Shown one piece after another: positions 20,916 to 30,212 of a DNA stretch of 64,000 bases. The stretch comes from Sphingomonas yabuuchiae (GTDB lineage Bacteria > Pseudomonadota > Alphaproteobacteria > Sphingomonadales > Sphingomonadaceae). The stretch lies in NCBI RefSeq assembly GCF_001477495.1, contig NZ_LDTF01000063.1:1-64000 (forward strand). Direction: 5' to 3'. A model generated the notes under the pieces. That model worked only from the letters and a program-made list of their open reading frames with translations, had not been told where the DNA came from and searched no databases. Each line of letters starts with the position of its first letter. Position 1 is the first letter of the stretch. A program made the translations under genes and the position numbers.

Positions 20916-21866
20916 TTACAGATCCGCCGGTGCCGTGGCGGCCGGCGAAGGCGACGGCGCAGGTGCCGTCAGGGCATTGCCGCCCGTCTCGCCGCTCGTG
21001 CTGCGCGTCGAACGACGCTCCGTCCGTTCGCGCAGCGGGGCAAGCACGGTCGGCGTCGGCACGGCGGCCGGTGCGGGAGCACCCGACAGCCGCGCACCGA
21101 TCGCCTGCGGATCGAGCCGCACATCCTTGATCGCGCGCGAGCCGTCACCCAGCGGCGGGATCGGCTTGCCGTCCAGCGTCACGCTCAGCTTGTCGGGGCG
21201 ACCGACATTCAGCAGCGGCCCCTTGGCGGTGGCGGGCACCTCATAGCTTTCGCCGGGCTTCAGCGTGCCCATCTTCAGCGTGACATTGTCGGCGTCATAG
21301 ACGCGCAGCCACACCTCGCCATTGGCGGTCAGTACGACCTTGCCCGTCGTCACCGGAGTTGGGCTGGGTGCCGGCGTGGGGGCGGGCGCGGAGGTATTGG
21401 TCAGCGGGGTCGCGGCGGGCACCTCCTGCGCGGTGCGGTCGCGGCGGAACAGATCGGTTCCGTACCACAGCCCCGCAATGACGAGCAGCGCCAGCGCCAG
21501 GCCGACCCCGACGATTGCCAGTCCGCGCGACGGCACGCGCGCCGGATCGGCGATGTCCTGCGGCACATATTCGGTCACGCGGCGGCCCAGCCTGTCGACA
21601 TCGGCGCGCACCGCCTGCGCGATCGCGACCTCGTCCGCACCGACCGCGCGGGCATAGGCCTTGGCGAAGCCGACCGCATAGGTGGCCGACGGCAGGCTCT
21701 GATAATCGGATGCCTCGATCGCCGCGAGATGGCGGCTGGGGATGCGCGTGCGCGCACCGATATCGCCCAGCGATAGCCCCTGCGCCTCGCGCGCCGTGCG
21801 CAGGACGTCACCGGCGCGGGCAGGTGCCGCCGGTGCGGCATCGTGGCCGGGATTGACCTCGTCCAT
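20916..21866 (-). CDS. RodZ-like helix-turn-helix membrane protein with DUF4115
   Basis: About 316 aa. The N-terminal helix-turn-helix (GDVLRTAREAQGLSLGDIGA...HLAAIEA, about 19-60) is of the RodZ/HTH_25 type, followed by an Arg-rich segment, one transmembrane helix (GLAIVGVGLALALLVIAGLWYG) and a periplasmic DUF4115 domain (VWLRVYDADN...GESYEVP). RodZ proteins link MreB to the cell-wall machinery in rod-shaped cells. ATG 21866 has GGAG 9 bases upstream. It sits between ptsP and cpoB on the same strand. Confidence 0.85.
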   Translation of the reverse strand: MDEVNPGHDAAPAAPARAGDVLRTAREAQGLSLGDIGARTRIPSRHLAAIEASDYQSLPSATYAVGFAKAYARAVGADEVAIAQAVRADVDRLGRRVTEYVPQDIADPARVPSRGLAIVGVGLALALLVIAGLWYGTDLFRRDRTAQEVPAATPLTNTSAPAPTPAPSPTPVTTGKVVLTANGEVWLRVYDADNVTLKMGTLKPGESYEVPATAKGPLLNVGRPDKLSVTLDGKPIPPLGDGSRAIKDVRLDPQAIGARLSGAPAPAAVPTPTVLAPLRERTERRSTRSTSGETGGNALTAPAPSPSPAATAPADL

Positions 21867-21957
21867 TCTCAACTCCGAAGCGACCATGGCCCACCCCATG
21901 ATCGCGGTCGTTCTTTCAGACGGCTGGGATCAAGTCAACGCGGACACCTGACCTGGA

Positions 21958-24237
21958 TCAGGCCAATTCCACACCGTTCGTCGCAGCCCAGGCACCAAGC
22001 GCCCCACGCATGTCACGCACCGGATGGGCGAGCAGCCGGGCCATCTCGGCCGTGATCGCGTCCCGGTCGAGCGAGCGGATCATCGCCTTGACCGGACCGA
22101 CCGCCGCCGGGGTGATCGACAGCCGGTCGATGCCGAGCCCGATCAGCGCCATCGCCTCCAGCGGACGCCCGCCCATCTCGCCGCACACGCCGACCCGCAC
22201 CCCCGCCGCACGCGCAGGCTCGACCACCCGGCGCAGGAAGCGCAGGATCGAGGGGCTCAGCCAGTCATAGCGCTCGGCGAGCTTGGGGTTCGCACGGTCG
22301 GCGGCGAACAGGAACTGGGTCAGGTCGTTGGTGCCGATCGACAGGAAATCGACGTTCGGCAGGATCAGGTCGAGCTGTTCGGCGAGCGCGGGCACTTCCA
22401 GCATCGCGCCATAGCGCACCTCCAGCGGAAGGCGGCGCCCGCGCGAACCCAGCCAGGCCCGCTGCGCCTCGAACAGGGCCTTGGCCTCGTCGAATTCCCA
22501 GGCCTCGGACACCATCGGGAACATGACGTGCAGGGTGCGCCCCGCCCCCGCCTCGATCAGCGCGCGCGCCTGCGCCTTCATCAGGCCATCGCGCTCCAGC
22601 GCTAGGCGCAGCGCGCGCCAGCCCATCGCCGGGTTCTCCTCGTCGCCCGGATCGGTGTTGAGATAGGGCAACGCCTTGTCCCCGCCGATATCGATGGTGC
22701 GGAACACGACCGGCCGGTCGCCCGCCGCCTCCATCACGTCGCGGTAGAGCCGCTGCTGCCGCTCGCGCTGAGGCAGGGTGGCGGACACCAGGAACTGGAA
22801 CTCGGTGCGGAACAGGCCGATCCCGTCCGCCCCCGTCGTGTCGAGCGCGGCGGCATCGTCGCGAAGGCCCGCATTGACCATCAGGGTGACACGGTGGCCG
22901 TCCTTCGTCACCGGCGGCACGTCGCGCAGCGCCGCAAAGGCCGCACGGCGCTTCTGCCGCAGCTCCAGCTTGGCGTCGAACGCCTCTTCCATCGCCGACG
23001 AGGGCCGGACGAGCACGCTGCCCTCCGACACGTCGAGCAGCAACTGGTCGCCGTCCGCGATCTGGCGACGCACGTCGCTGACCCGGCCCAGCACCGGCAC
23101 ACCCATCGCCCGCGCGACGATGATGACATGCGCGGTCAGCGACCCTTCCTCCAGGATCACGCCCTTCAGCCGCCGCCGGTCATATTCCAGCAGCTCGGCC
23201 GGGCCCAGGTTGCGCGCGATCAGGATGGTGTCCTGGCGCAGGCCCAGCTGTGCCGCCGTGCCCATCTGGCCCGACACGATGCGCAGCAGCCGGTTGGACA
23301 GGTCCTCCAGGTCGTGCATCCGGTCGGCGAGCAGCGGATCGTCGATCTGGCGCATCCGCTGGCGCGTCCGCTGCTGCACACGCTCGATCGCCGCCTCGGC
23401 GGTCAGGCCGCTGTCGATCGCCTCGTTGATGCGACGCGCCCACCCCTCGTCATAGGCGAACATCTTATAGGTCTCGATGACCTCGACATGCTCGCCCGCG
23501 ACGCCGAACTCGGCCTCGCGCGCCATGCGGTCGATCTGTTCGCGCATCTTGTCGAACGCGGCATAGACGCGGCGACGTTCGGCATCGATGTCCTCGGCGA
23601 CGGTATGTTCGACGACGATGCGTGGCTGGTGATAGACGGCAAAGCCGCTGCCCATGCCCTCGACCAGCTTCTGGCCCGACAGCCGGATCGTCGCGGTCAT
23701 CTGCGGCCGCGTGCCCGCCGCCCCCGCCGCGTCGATCAGCCCGGCATTGGCGATCAATTCGGACAGGACCATCGCGACGGTCTGCAGCGCCTCGATCTCG
23801 ACATCGGCATATTTGCGCGGTTCGCTGTGCTGGACCGCCAGCACGCCCACCGCCCGCTCGCGCCGGATGATCGGCACGCCCGCAAAGCTGTGGAAACGGT
23901 CCTCGCCCGTCTCGGGCTTATAGGCGAAGTCGGGATGGCTGGCCGCTTCGTCGAGGTTCAGCACCTCGACATCCTCGGCGATCGTGCCCACCAGCCCCTC
24001 ACCCATCGCCAGCTTGGTGACGTGGACCGCCTCCTCGGCCAGACCGCGCGTCGCGAACAGTTCGAGCACGCCTTCGCGCAGCAGGTAGATCGAGCAGACC
24101 TCGCTCCCGATCGCCTCACCGATGATCTGGACCACCTGATTCAGCTTGGCCTGGGCGGGGGTGCGCGACGCCATGACGTCGTGCAGACGAACGAGGATCT
24201 CGCGGGCGGATGCGGCGGCCGAAACGGGCATGGACAT
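21958..24237 (-). CDS. ptsP: phosphoenolpyruvate-protein phosphotransferase PtsP (EI-Ntr)
   Basis: A 759-aa first component of the nitrogen-PTS relay, which passes phosphate from phosphoenolpyruvate to NPr and EIIA-Ntr as a regulatory signal. The N-terminal 170 residues form a GAF sensor domain; the swivelling domain holds the active-site His370 in GSLTAHVIIVARAMGVPVLG; the C-terminal PEP-binding barrel has GIGLFRTEFQFL and GTNDLTQF motifs with VGVCGEMGG at the end. The other Ntr-PTS genes are not in the window. Confidence 0.95.
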   Translation of the reverse strand: MSMPVSAAASAREILVRLHDVMASRTPAQAKLNQVVQIIGEAIGSEVCSIYLLREGVLELFATRGLAEEAVHVTKLAMGEGLVGTIAEDVEVLNLDEAASHPDFAYKPETGEDRFHSFAGVPIIRRERAVGVLAVQHSEPRKYADVEIEALQTVAMVLSELIANAGLIDAAGAAGTRPQMTATIRLSGQKLVEGMGSGFAVYHQPRIVVEHTVAEDIDAERRRVYAAFDKMREQIDRMAREAEFGVAGEHVEVIETYKMFAYDEGWARRINEAIDSGLTAEAAIERVQQRTRQRMRQIDDPLLADRMHDLEDLSNRLLRIVSGQMGTAAQLGLRQDTILIARNLGPAELLEYDRRRLKGVILEEGSLTAHVIIVARAMGVPVLGRVSDVRRQIADGDQLLLDVSEGSVLVRPSSAMEEAFDAKLELRQKRRAAFAALRDVPPVTKDGHRVTLMVNAGLRDDAAALDTTGADGIGLFRTEFQFLVSATLPQRERQQRLYRDVMEAAGDRPVVFRTIDIGGDKALPYLNTDPGDEENPAMGWRALRLALERDGLMKAQARALIEAGAGRTLHVMFPMVSEAWEFDEAKALFEAQRAWLGSRGRRLPLEVRYGAMLEVPALAEQLDLILPNVDFLSIGTNDLTQFLFAADRANPKLAERYDWLSPSILRFLRRVVEPARAAGVRVGVCGEMGGRPLEAMALIGLGIDRLSITPAAVGPVKAMIRSLDRDAITAEMARLLAHPVRDMRGALGAWAATNGVELA

Positions 24238-24352
24238 AGGGCTAACAGACGGAATGCGGCGGTGTCATGCGCTAATATTGCACGTGCGTGCCTTTTGATG
24301 GCGACCGTTCAGACCAACACGCTGATCTGCATTACAAATCAATAGTTTAACG

Positions 24353-24377
24353 GGAACAGCGGACCATATGGTCGGTT
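24353..24377 (+). promoter_or_regulatory. candidate EcfG-type general-stress promoter
   Basis: GGAAC at 24353-24357 is followed after 16 bases by GGTT at 24374-24377. This differs at one position from the GGAAC-N16/17-CGTT promoter of alphaproteobacterial EcfG sigma factors. It sits 30 bases upstream of the ATG of the DUF4142 gene, a distance that suits a promoter. Inferred from pattern only. Confidence 0.45.
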
Positions 24378-24406
24378 GCCTCCCAGGTTCGTCACGGGAG
24401 AGCATC

Positions 24407-24922
24407 ATGCCTAAAATCCTATCCGTCGCCCTGGTCCGGGGGATAGCCGCCACGCCGGTCGCCGCACAGACTCCACCACCCCCGCCTCCGGCCGCTGCCA
24501 AGGCGCAGGCGACCGCCTATGCGAAGGCGGCGGGCATGAGTGACCTGTACGAGATCACCTCCAGCAAATTGGCGCTGCAAAGGTCGCGCAACGACGATGT
24601 CCGGCGATTCGCCCAGATGATGATCGACCATCACACCCGGACGACCGCGGCCACCGTTCGCGCCGCCCGCCAGGACGGCCTGCCCCCGACCCCGCCCAGG
24701 CTCGGCGGAGCGGAAGCCTCGATCAGCGAGCTTCGTCGCGCCTCGGCCGACGCATTCGACCGCCTGTATATCGGCCAGCAACTGCCCGCGCATCAGGCCG
24801 CGCTCGATCTGCACCAGAGCTTCGCCGCGAACGGCGACCGCCCCGCGCTGAAAGCCAGTGCGCAGGCCGCGGTGCCCATCGTCCAGCAGCATATCCAGAT
24901 GCTGCAACAGATGCCGCGCTGA
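24407..24922 (+). CDS. DUF4142 domain protein, exported
   Basis: A 171-aa protein. After a short leader ([21 protein letters not shown], with an unusual Arg in the hydrophobic part) and a poly-proline stretch, the helical DUF4142 domain follows: [36 protein letters not shown] with the conserved MxxDH, and [17 protein letters not shown]. These proteins are ferritin-like bundles of unknown biochemical role, often induced by general stress in alphaproteobacteria. ATG 24407 has GGGAGAG upstream. Confidence 0.85.
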   Translation: MPKILSVALVRGIAATPVAAQTPPPPPPAAAKAQATAYAKAAGMSDLYEITSSKLALQRSRNDDVRRFAQMMIDHHTRTTAATVRAARQDGLPPTPPRLGGAEASISELRRASADAFDRLYIGQQLPAHQAALDLHQSFAANGDRPALKASAQAAVPIVQQHIQMLQQMPR

Positions 24923-25107
24923 GGCGGCACCGTCGGGGCAGGGAGAAGGCCTGCGAGGTGCACGGACTGACGGAGGGGTGTCCCGATCAGCGCGAACGCC
25001 CCTTCGTCAAGCTGCTGCCCGGACCGCTGCCCGCCGTACCGACGCCGCTATTCCTCGACCTGCAACAGGCAGACCTGTGAGGGATGAAGCGTCGAAGATA
25101 GGGGGGA

Positions 25108-25184
<77 letters not shown>

Positions 25185-25230
25185 GTGGGCTGGCCGGTTA
25201 GCATCGCCCGCTACCCTGCGCCAGTCCTTT

Positions 25231-25899
25231 TTATGCGGCGGCCGCTTTTCCGCTCTTGGCGACAGGGGCAGGCGTCTTGGGACGGTAGGCGCACAGATCC
25301 TCGACCGGACAGCGCCAGCATTCGGGCCGCCGGGCCTTGCAGATATAGCGGCCGTGCAGGATCAGCCAGTGATGCGCGTGGAGCCGGAACGGAGCGGGCG
25401 TCGCCTTGTCCAGCTTCAGTTCGACCGCCAGCACGGTTTTTCCCTTGGCCAGGCCGGTACGGTTGCACACGCGGAAGATATGGGTGTCGACCGCAAAGGT
25501 CTCGTGCCCGAAGGCGGTGTTCAGCACGACATTGGCGGTCTTGCGTCCGACGCCGGGAAGCCGCTCCAGCGCCGCGCGATCCTCGGGCACTTCGCCGCCA
25601 TAGTCGTCGACCAGCATTTGGGACAGGGCGATGACGTTCTTGGCCTTGGTGTTGAACAGGCCGATCGTCTTGATGTGTGCTTTGAGCCCTTCCTCGCCCA
25701 GGTCGAGCATCTTCTGCGGCGTATCGACCTCAGCGAACAGGGCGCGCGTCGCCTTGTTCACCCCGATATCGGTCGCCTGCGCCGACAGCGCGACCGCGAC
25801 GACCAGCGTGTAGGGATTGCGATACTCCAGCTCGGTCTCGGGATGCGGGTTCGCCTCCGCCAGCCGGTGATAGAATTCGACGATGTCCGCCTTCTTCAT
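25231..25899 (-). CDS. nth: endonuclease III
   Basis: A 222-aa base-excision repair glycosylase/AP lyase for oxidised pyrimidines. The catalytic lysine lies in the helix-hairpin-helix [14 protein letters not shown], the catalytic Asp in [13 protein letters not shown], and the C-terminal 4Fe-4S cluster cysteines follow the C-x6-C-x2-C-x5-C pattern ([17 protein letters not shown]). The ATG at 25899 is 5 bases after the dapB stop, so the two are an operon; a longer frame to 25962 lies inside dapB. The last ~16 residues are a Lys/Ala-rich tail. Confidence 0.95.
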   Translation of the reverse strand: MKKADIVEFYHRLAEANPHPETELEYRNPYTLVVAVALSAQATDIGVNKATRALFAEVDTPQKMLDLGEEGLKAHIKTIGLFNTKAKNVIALSQMLVDDYGGEVPEDRAALERLPGVGRKTANVVLNTAFGHETFAVDTHIFRVCNRTGLAKGKTVLAVELKLDKATPAPFRLHAHHWLILHGRYICKARRPECWRCPVEDLCAYRPKTPAPVAKSGKAAAA

Positions 25900-25904
25900 G
25901 GCGC

Positions 25905-26633
25905 TTACAGCCCCAGCACGTCGCCCATGCGATAGCGGCCCGGCGCCTGCCCCGCGAGCCACAGCGCCGCGCGCACCGCGCCGCGCGCGAAGATGGTGCG
26001 GTCCTGCGCGAAATGGCCGAGCGTCACCCGCTCGCCCTCGCCCGCGAAGATCACCTCATGGTCGCCGATCACCGAGCCGCCGCGCAAAGCCGCCAGGCCG
26101 ATCGTGCCCTCGGTGCGCGCGCCGACCAGTCCGGCGCGGCCATCGACGCGCAGCTCGGACAGCGGATGCCCCCGCCCCGCCGCCGCCGCCTCGCCCAGCA
26201 GCAGTGCGGTGCCCGACGGCGCGTCGACCTTGTGCCGATGATGCATCTCGGTGATCTCGATATCCCAGTCGGTGCCCAGCCGCGCCGCCGCCTCGCGCAC
26301 CAGATTGGCGAGCAGCGTGATGCCGAGCGAGGTGTTGCCGGTCTGGAGCACCGCGATCTCGGTCGCCGCGGCGTCGATCGCAGCATGCTGCGTAGGGGAA
26401 AGGCCGGTGGTGCCGATCACGATGGGGGTCCGCGCCGCCCGTGCGGCCGCCAGATGCACGTCGAGCGCGCCTGCGATCGAGAAGTCGACCAGCACATCGG
26501 CGGCCTTGGCCAGCGCGTCCGGGTCGTCACGCGAATCGCAGCCACCCGCCAGCGTTGCGCCCTCACCCTCGATCAGGTCCGCGATCGCCCGGCCCATGCG
26601 CCCGGCGCTGCCGTAGATACCGATGGCGGTCAT
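25905..26633 (-). CDS. dapB: 4-hydroxy-tetrahydrodipicolinate reductase
   Basis: A 242-aa NAD(P)H-dependent enzyme of the diaminopimelate/lysine pathway. The N-terminal Rossmann motif is GIYGSAGRMGRAIADLI, and the substrate site EMHHRHKVDAPSGTAL is intact with its catalytic histidines and lysine. With asd and lysA elsewhere in the window, three lysine-pathway genes are present. It leads the dapB-nth unit. An open reading frame on the other strand over the same region is a shadow. Confidence 0.96.
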   Translation of the reverse strand: MTAIGIYGSAGRMGRAIADLIEGEGATLAGGCDSRDDPDALAKAADVLVDFSIAGALDVHLAAARAARTPIVIGTTGLSPTQHAAIDAAATEIAVLQTGNTSLGITLLANLVREAAARLGTDWDIEITEMHHRHKVDAPSGTALLLGEAAAAGRGHPLSELRVDGRAGLVGARTEGTIGLAALRGGSVIGDHEVIFAGEGERVTLGHFAQDRTIFARGAVRAALWLAGQAPGRYRMGDVLGL

Positions 26634-26804
26634 GCGGGGATTCCGGTGGCGAAGCGGTAGAAGATCGTCATGCGGCGTTCCTTGGCACAGGTCCGGGCGA
26701 AGGGAAACCGACGGTTAGCCATGGCGGAACGGATCGGCGATCATTGGCGCTGCGGGTCGGATAACTTTTTATTGCCAAACCCGCTGCCGAGCCGATGGTC
26801 CGTG

Positions 26805-27041
26805 ATGAAAAGCGTCCACTGCCACTCATCGACTGTCGAAAACGCGAGATGTCCAGTAAGGTCCCTGCTTCTGGATCACCACAACCCCCAACCTCGCAAG
26901 CCGAACCCCGTCACGGAATTCATCGGAGGTATTAACGAAGGAATTTATGATGTCAGGAATGGGACAGTTGCGGCTGTTAAGGCCACATTGCTCAAGAAGA
27001 TGAATGTGACCAACATTCGCGTAAAGGTGGTGAAGCCATGA
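26805..27041 (+). CDS. hypothetical basic protein of a low-GC islet (possible toxin remnant)
   Basis: About 78 aa if it starts at ATG 26805 (or GTG 26802); an open frame extends further upstream to 26670 but without coding character. The C-terminal half (EFIGGINEGIYDVRNGTVAA...LLKKMNVTNIRVKVVKP) is basic. It uses ATT, GGA, TAT, TTG and similar codons rare in the neighbours, a sign of transfer. The phrase 'GGINEGIYDVRNGTV' loosely resembles spacer segments before the toxic domain in polymorphic toxins (weak inference). Its stop overlaps the next gene by 4 bases (ATGA). Function unknown. Confidence 0.4.
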   Translation: MKSVHCHSSTVENARCPVRSLLLDHHNPQPRKPNPVTEFIGGINEGIYDVRNGTVAAVKATLLKKMNVTNIRVKVVKP

Positions 27042-27349
27042 TCGCCATGCAGATTGCCCATATCATAGCCGATTACGTCGTGTTCCTCGACCTTACCGAT
27101 GACGATGAACTCGATCCGGATATCGCCGTGAAGATGATGGAAAGCCTTGCCGGCCAACTCGAAGAACTGGATCGAGGTTTTCTCCGTCAGCTGGTCGACG
27201 CGTTTGCGGTCATTGCCGCCGATTATAGCGGTGAAGCCCAACAGGTGGTGCGCGACATCCCGTACAGCTTCTATCTTGAAGAGGTACTCGCAGCAGACGA
27301 TCCTGTAAGGCTGGCAGAGTTGGATGCGATACGCGAAGCACGAGAATGA
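27038..27349 (+). CDS. small acidic protein of the islet (immunity-like)
   Basis: A 103-aa strongly acidic helical protein (IIADYVVFLDLTDDDELDPD..., VKMMESLAGQLEELD, YSFYLEEVLAADDP). It overlaps the upstream gene by 4 bases, and its own stop overlaps a possible cobB ATG by 4 bases. Size, acidity, position directly after a basic gene and lower GC are what one sees in immunity proteins of polymorphic toxin systems, but I do not recognise a named family. The GC content and codon choice differ from dapB and cobB. Confidence 0.6.
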   Translation: MIAMQIAHIIADYVVFLDLTDDDELDPDIAVKMMESLAGQLEELDRGFLRQLVDAFAVIAADYSGEAQQVVRDIPYSFYLEEVLAADDPVRLAELDAIREARE

Positions 27350-28083
27350 TCGGGAAGAAGCAAAGCGAAAGGCCGATGCAGATACGCGCCACCCACAACA
27401 TCGTCATCCTGACCGGCGCGGGTATCTCCGCCGAGTCCGGTATCGCCACCTTTCGCGGACCGGGCGGCCTGTGGGAGGGACACCGGGTCGAGGATGTCTG
27501 CACGCCCGAGGCGCTTGCCGCCGATCCTGAGCTTGTCCACCAGTTCTACGATCTGCGGCGGGCGGGGTTGGCCAGCGTCGAGCCCAACGCAGCACACGCG
27601 GCGCTGGCGCGGCTGGACCGGGAATGGCCGGGCGCGTTGCTGATCGTCACGCAGAATGTCGACGACCTGCACGAGCGGGCGGGGGCGCAGCGGATGCTGC
27701 ATATGCATGGTGCACTGAAGCAGGCGCTGTGTGCGGCGTGCGGCGCGCGGTTCGACTGGGCGGACGACCTGCCGCCCGGCACATCCTGTCCCGCCTGTGC
27801 CGCGCCGCGCCTGCGGCCCGACATCGTGTTCTTCGGCGAGATCCCGTACCATATGGACCGGATCGAGGCGGCGTTGGCGCAGGCCGATCTATTCGTGTCG
27901 ATCGGCACCTCGGGTGCGGTCTATCCGGCAGCCGGGTTCGTTCGGCTGGCGAGCGCTTACGGCGCGGCGACGCTGGAGCTTAATCTCGAACGGTCGGAGG
28001 GCAGCGGCTGGTTCGACGAGAGCCGCCTGGGCCCCGCCAGCCAGCTGGTACCCCAATGGGTGGAGGAGATGCTCAGCCGGTGA
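27346..28083 (+). CDS. cobB: NAD-dependent protein deacylase, sirtuin CobB
   Basis: A 245-aa sirtuin. NAD-binding GAGISAESGIATFRGPGGLW, TQNVDDLHERAG, catalytic H121 (HMHG) and the zinc cysteines C129, C132, C148, C151 are present. Y68-x-x-R71 (FYDLRR) is the pair that binds succinyl and malonyl groups in SIRT5-type enzymes, so desuccinylation is likely. ATG 27346 overlaps the stop of the islet gene; ATG 27376 (MQIRATHN) with AAAGG upstream is equally possible and closer to where homology starts. The 3' end overlaps the convergent phosphatase gene by 11 bases. Confidence 0.92.
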   Translation: MIGKKQSERPMQIRATHNIVILTGAGISAESGIATFRGPGGLWEGHRVEDVCTPEALAADPELVHQFYDLRRAGLASVEPNAAHAALARLDREWPGALLIVTQNVDDLHERAGAQRMLHMHGALKQALCAACGARFDWADDLPPGTSCPACAAPRLRPDIVFFGEIPYHMDRIEAALAQADLFVSIGTSGAVYPAAGFVRLASAYGAATLELNLERSEGSGWFDESRLGPASQLVPQWVEEMLSR

Positions 28084-28879
28084 CCGGCACGATGACCTCG
28101 CGGGCACGCGGCGCCAGCCGCTCGACCGCCGGGCCCAGAAGACCACGCGCGGTCACCAGCACGCCGAACGCGCGCGGATCGGGCTTGTTGAACAGCAGGG
28201 GCTGGCCCAGTGCATCGGCGACCCCTGCCCCCGCTTCGGACGCGATCAGCGCGGCGGCGGCGATATCCCACTCATTGCCCCAGCGCAGCGTCGCGACCAG
28301 ATCGGCCTCGTCGGCGGCGACCATGGCGATGCGCAAAGCGATCGAATTGGGCTTGAACACCGCGACCAGATCGCGGTCCGCCTTGGGCAGCGCATCGACG
28401 GGCACGCGCGCGCCCGGCATCTGGTGGCAATAGCCCGCGCTCAGCGCACTGCCGTTGCGGGTCGCGCCATGCCCCGCCTGCGCGAGCCACAGCTCGCCGC
28501 GCGCGGGCGCGGCCAGCACGCCGATCACCGGCACACCGTCCTCGACCAGCGCCACCGACACCGCCCAGCCCTCGCGCCCCCGGATATAGTCGCGGGTGCC
28601 GTCGATGGGGTCGACCACCCAGACCCGCCGCGCCGCCAGCCGGTCGGGCTTGTCCGCCGTCTCCTCCGACAGCCAGCCCGCGTCGGGGAGCAGCGCGTGG
28701 AGCCGGGCATAAAGCATCCGGTCGACATCCAGGTCGACCTCGCACACCGGGCTTCCCGGCGTCTTTTCCCATTGCCGGAAATCGGTGCGCCAGCGGGCGA
28801 GCGCCATCGCCGCCGCCTCACGCGCCGCCGCCACGACGGCCGAGATAAGGTCCGGCGGGATCAGCTCAGCTGCTGGCAA
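28073..28879 (-). CDS. inositol monophosphatase/CysQ family phosphatase
   Basis: A 268-aa magnesium-dependent, lithium-sensitive phosphatase. The metal-binding motifs are SEETAD near residue 71, DPIDGTRDYIRG near 91 and EWDIAAAALI near 204. Members act on inositol-1-phosphate or on 3'-phosphoadenosine-5'-phosphate (CysQ); the sequence shows membership but does not decide between them. It overlaps the tldE/pmbA stop region by about 14 bases, being downstream of it on the same strand, and overlaps cobB tail to tail. Confidence 0.88.
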   Translation of the reverse strand: MPAAELIPPDLISAVVAAAREAAAMALARWRTDFRQWEKTPGSPVCEVDLDVDRMLYARLHALLPDAGWLSEETADKPDRLAARRVWVVDPIDGTRDYIRGREGWAVSVALVEDGVPVIGVLAAPARGELWLAQAGHGATRNGSALSAGYCHQMPGARVPVDALPKADRDLVAVFKPNSIALRIAMVAADEADLVATLRWGNEWDIAAAALIASEAGAGVADALGQPLLFNKPDPRAFGVLVTARGLLGPAVERLAPRAREVIVPVTG

Positions 28880-30212
28880 CCGTCATTCCATCGATGCGCA
28901 GGGTCGGCACATTGACGCCGTAGCGGAATTCCAGATCGTTGGCCGGGGTCATGCCGAGGAACATATCCTTCAGATTGCCTGCCACGGTGAACTCCGCAAC
29001 CGGCTCGGCGATCCGCCCGTTCACGATCCGAAAGCCCGCCGCGCCCCGGCTATAGTCCCCGGTGACGGGGTTCACGCCGCTACCGATCAGTTCCGTGACA
29101 TAGACGCCGTCGGCGATGTCGGCGATCAGCGTGTCCACCGGTACGCGGCCCGGCGCCATGAACAGGTTGCTGGTCGACACGCCCGGCCCGCCGCCTGTGC
29201 CACGTGCGGCATGGCCGGTCGGCTCCAGCCCCAGCTGCCGGGCCGAGGCGGAGTCGAGCAGCCAGGTTTCCAGCACCCCGTCCTCGACGATGGCGGTCGG
29301 CGACACCGCCAGCCCTTCGCCATCGAAGGGGCGCGAGCGCAGGCCGTGCGGGCGATGGGGATCGTCCTCGATCCGGATGCCCGCCGCCATCACCCGCTCG
29401 CCCAGACAGTCGAGCAGGAAGCTGGTTCGCCGCGTGATCGCCGCCCCCGCGATCGCCGAGACGAGATGACCGACCAACGACGATCCGACGCGCGGGTCAT
29501 AGACGACCGGCATCGCGCCGCTCGCCAGCTTGGCCGGGTTGAGCCGCGCCACGGTCCGCTCGCCCGCACGGATGCCGATCGCCTCGGGGCTTTCGAGCAG
29601 GCGGCGCAGGCGCGCGCCATGATGGGCATAGTCGCGCTGCATGTTCGCACCCTCGCCCGCCACCACGCTGACCGACACGCCGTAGCCGGTGGCGGCATAG
29701 CCCGCCGCGAAGCCATGGCTGGTCGCCAGCGCCGAGACGACCCGCGAGGCCGACGCCCCCGCCCCTTCCGAATTGGTCACGCCCGCTACGGCACGGGCCG
29801 CTTCCTCCGCCTCCAGCGCGGCGGCACGCAACGCCTCGGGCGCGACCTCGCCGCCATCGTCCAGGTCGAGCATTGGCGGAGCACCGTGCATCAGCCGCTC
29901 TTCGGGTGCCAGTCCGGCCCAGCGGTCCTCCGGCGCTTCCCGCGCCATGGCGACGGCGCGCTCGACGGCGAGGGTCATCGCATCGCCCGACAGGTCCGAG
30001 GTCGAGACGCTGGCCGAGCGCCGCCCGACAAAGACGCGCAGCCCCAGTTCCTCGCTCTCCGACCGGCCGACATCCTCCAATGCGCCCAGGCGCACCGAAA
30101 CTTCCAGCGCGGCGTCGGCGGCAAAGACCGCGTCGGCGGCGTCGGCTCCGGCGGCGCGGGCACGGGCAACGATGTCGGCGGCCCGGTCGCGGGCCTGTTC
30201 GGGGGTCAGCAT
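28866..30212 (-). CDS. pmbA: TldE/PmbA-family metalloprotease subunit
   Basis: A 448-aa member of the TldD/PmbA family, which with TldD forms a protease that matures modified peptides such as microcins and degrades antitoxins such as CcdA. Family features are the N-terminal domain opening LTPEQARDRAADIVARARA and the C-terminal GTGGGPGVSTSNLFM and TELIGSGVNPVTGDYSRGAAGFRI segments. It lacks the HExxxH zinc motif, as expected for the TldE partner. No tldD is in the window. Confidence 0.9.
   Translation of the reverse strand: MLTPEQARDRAADIVARARAAGADAADAVFAADAALEVSVRLGALEDVGRSESEELGLRVFVGRRSASVSTSDLSGDAMTLAVERAVAMAREAPEDRWAGLAPEERLMHGAPPMLDLDDGGEVAPEALRAAALEAEEAARAVAGVTNSEGAGASASRVVSALATSHGFAAGYAATGYGVSVSVVAGEGANMQRDYAHHGARLRRLLESPEAIGIRAGERTVARLNPAKLASGAMPVVYDPRVGSSLVGHLVSAIAGAAITRRTSFLLDCLGERVMAAGIRIEDDPHRPHGLRSRPFDGEGLAVSPTAIVEDGVLETWLLDSASARQLGLEPTGHAARGTGGGPGVSTSNLFMAPGRVPVDTLIADIADGVYVTELIGSGVNPVTGDYSRGAAGFRIVNGRIAEPVAEFTVAGNLKDMFLGMTPANDLEFRYGVNVPTLRIDGMTVASS

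Noticed and set aside
26670-26804. N-terminal extension of the islet gene to 26670
   Set aside because: The extension lacks coding character and crosses what is probably the dapB promoter region; a start at 26805 is more plausible.
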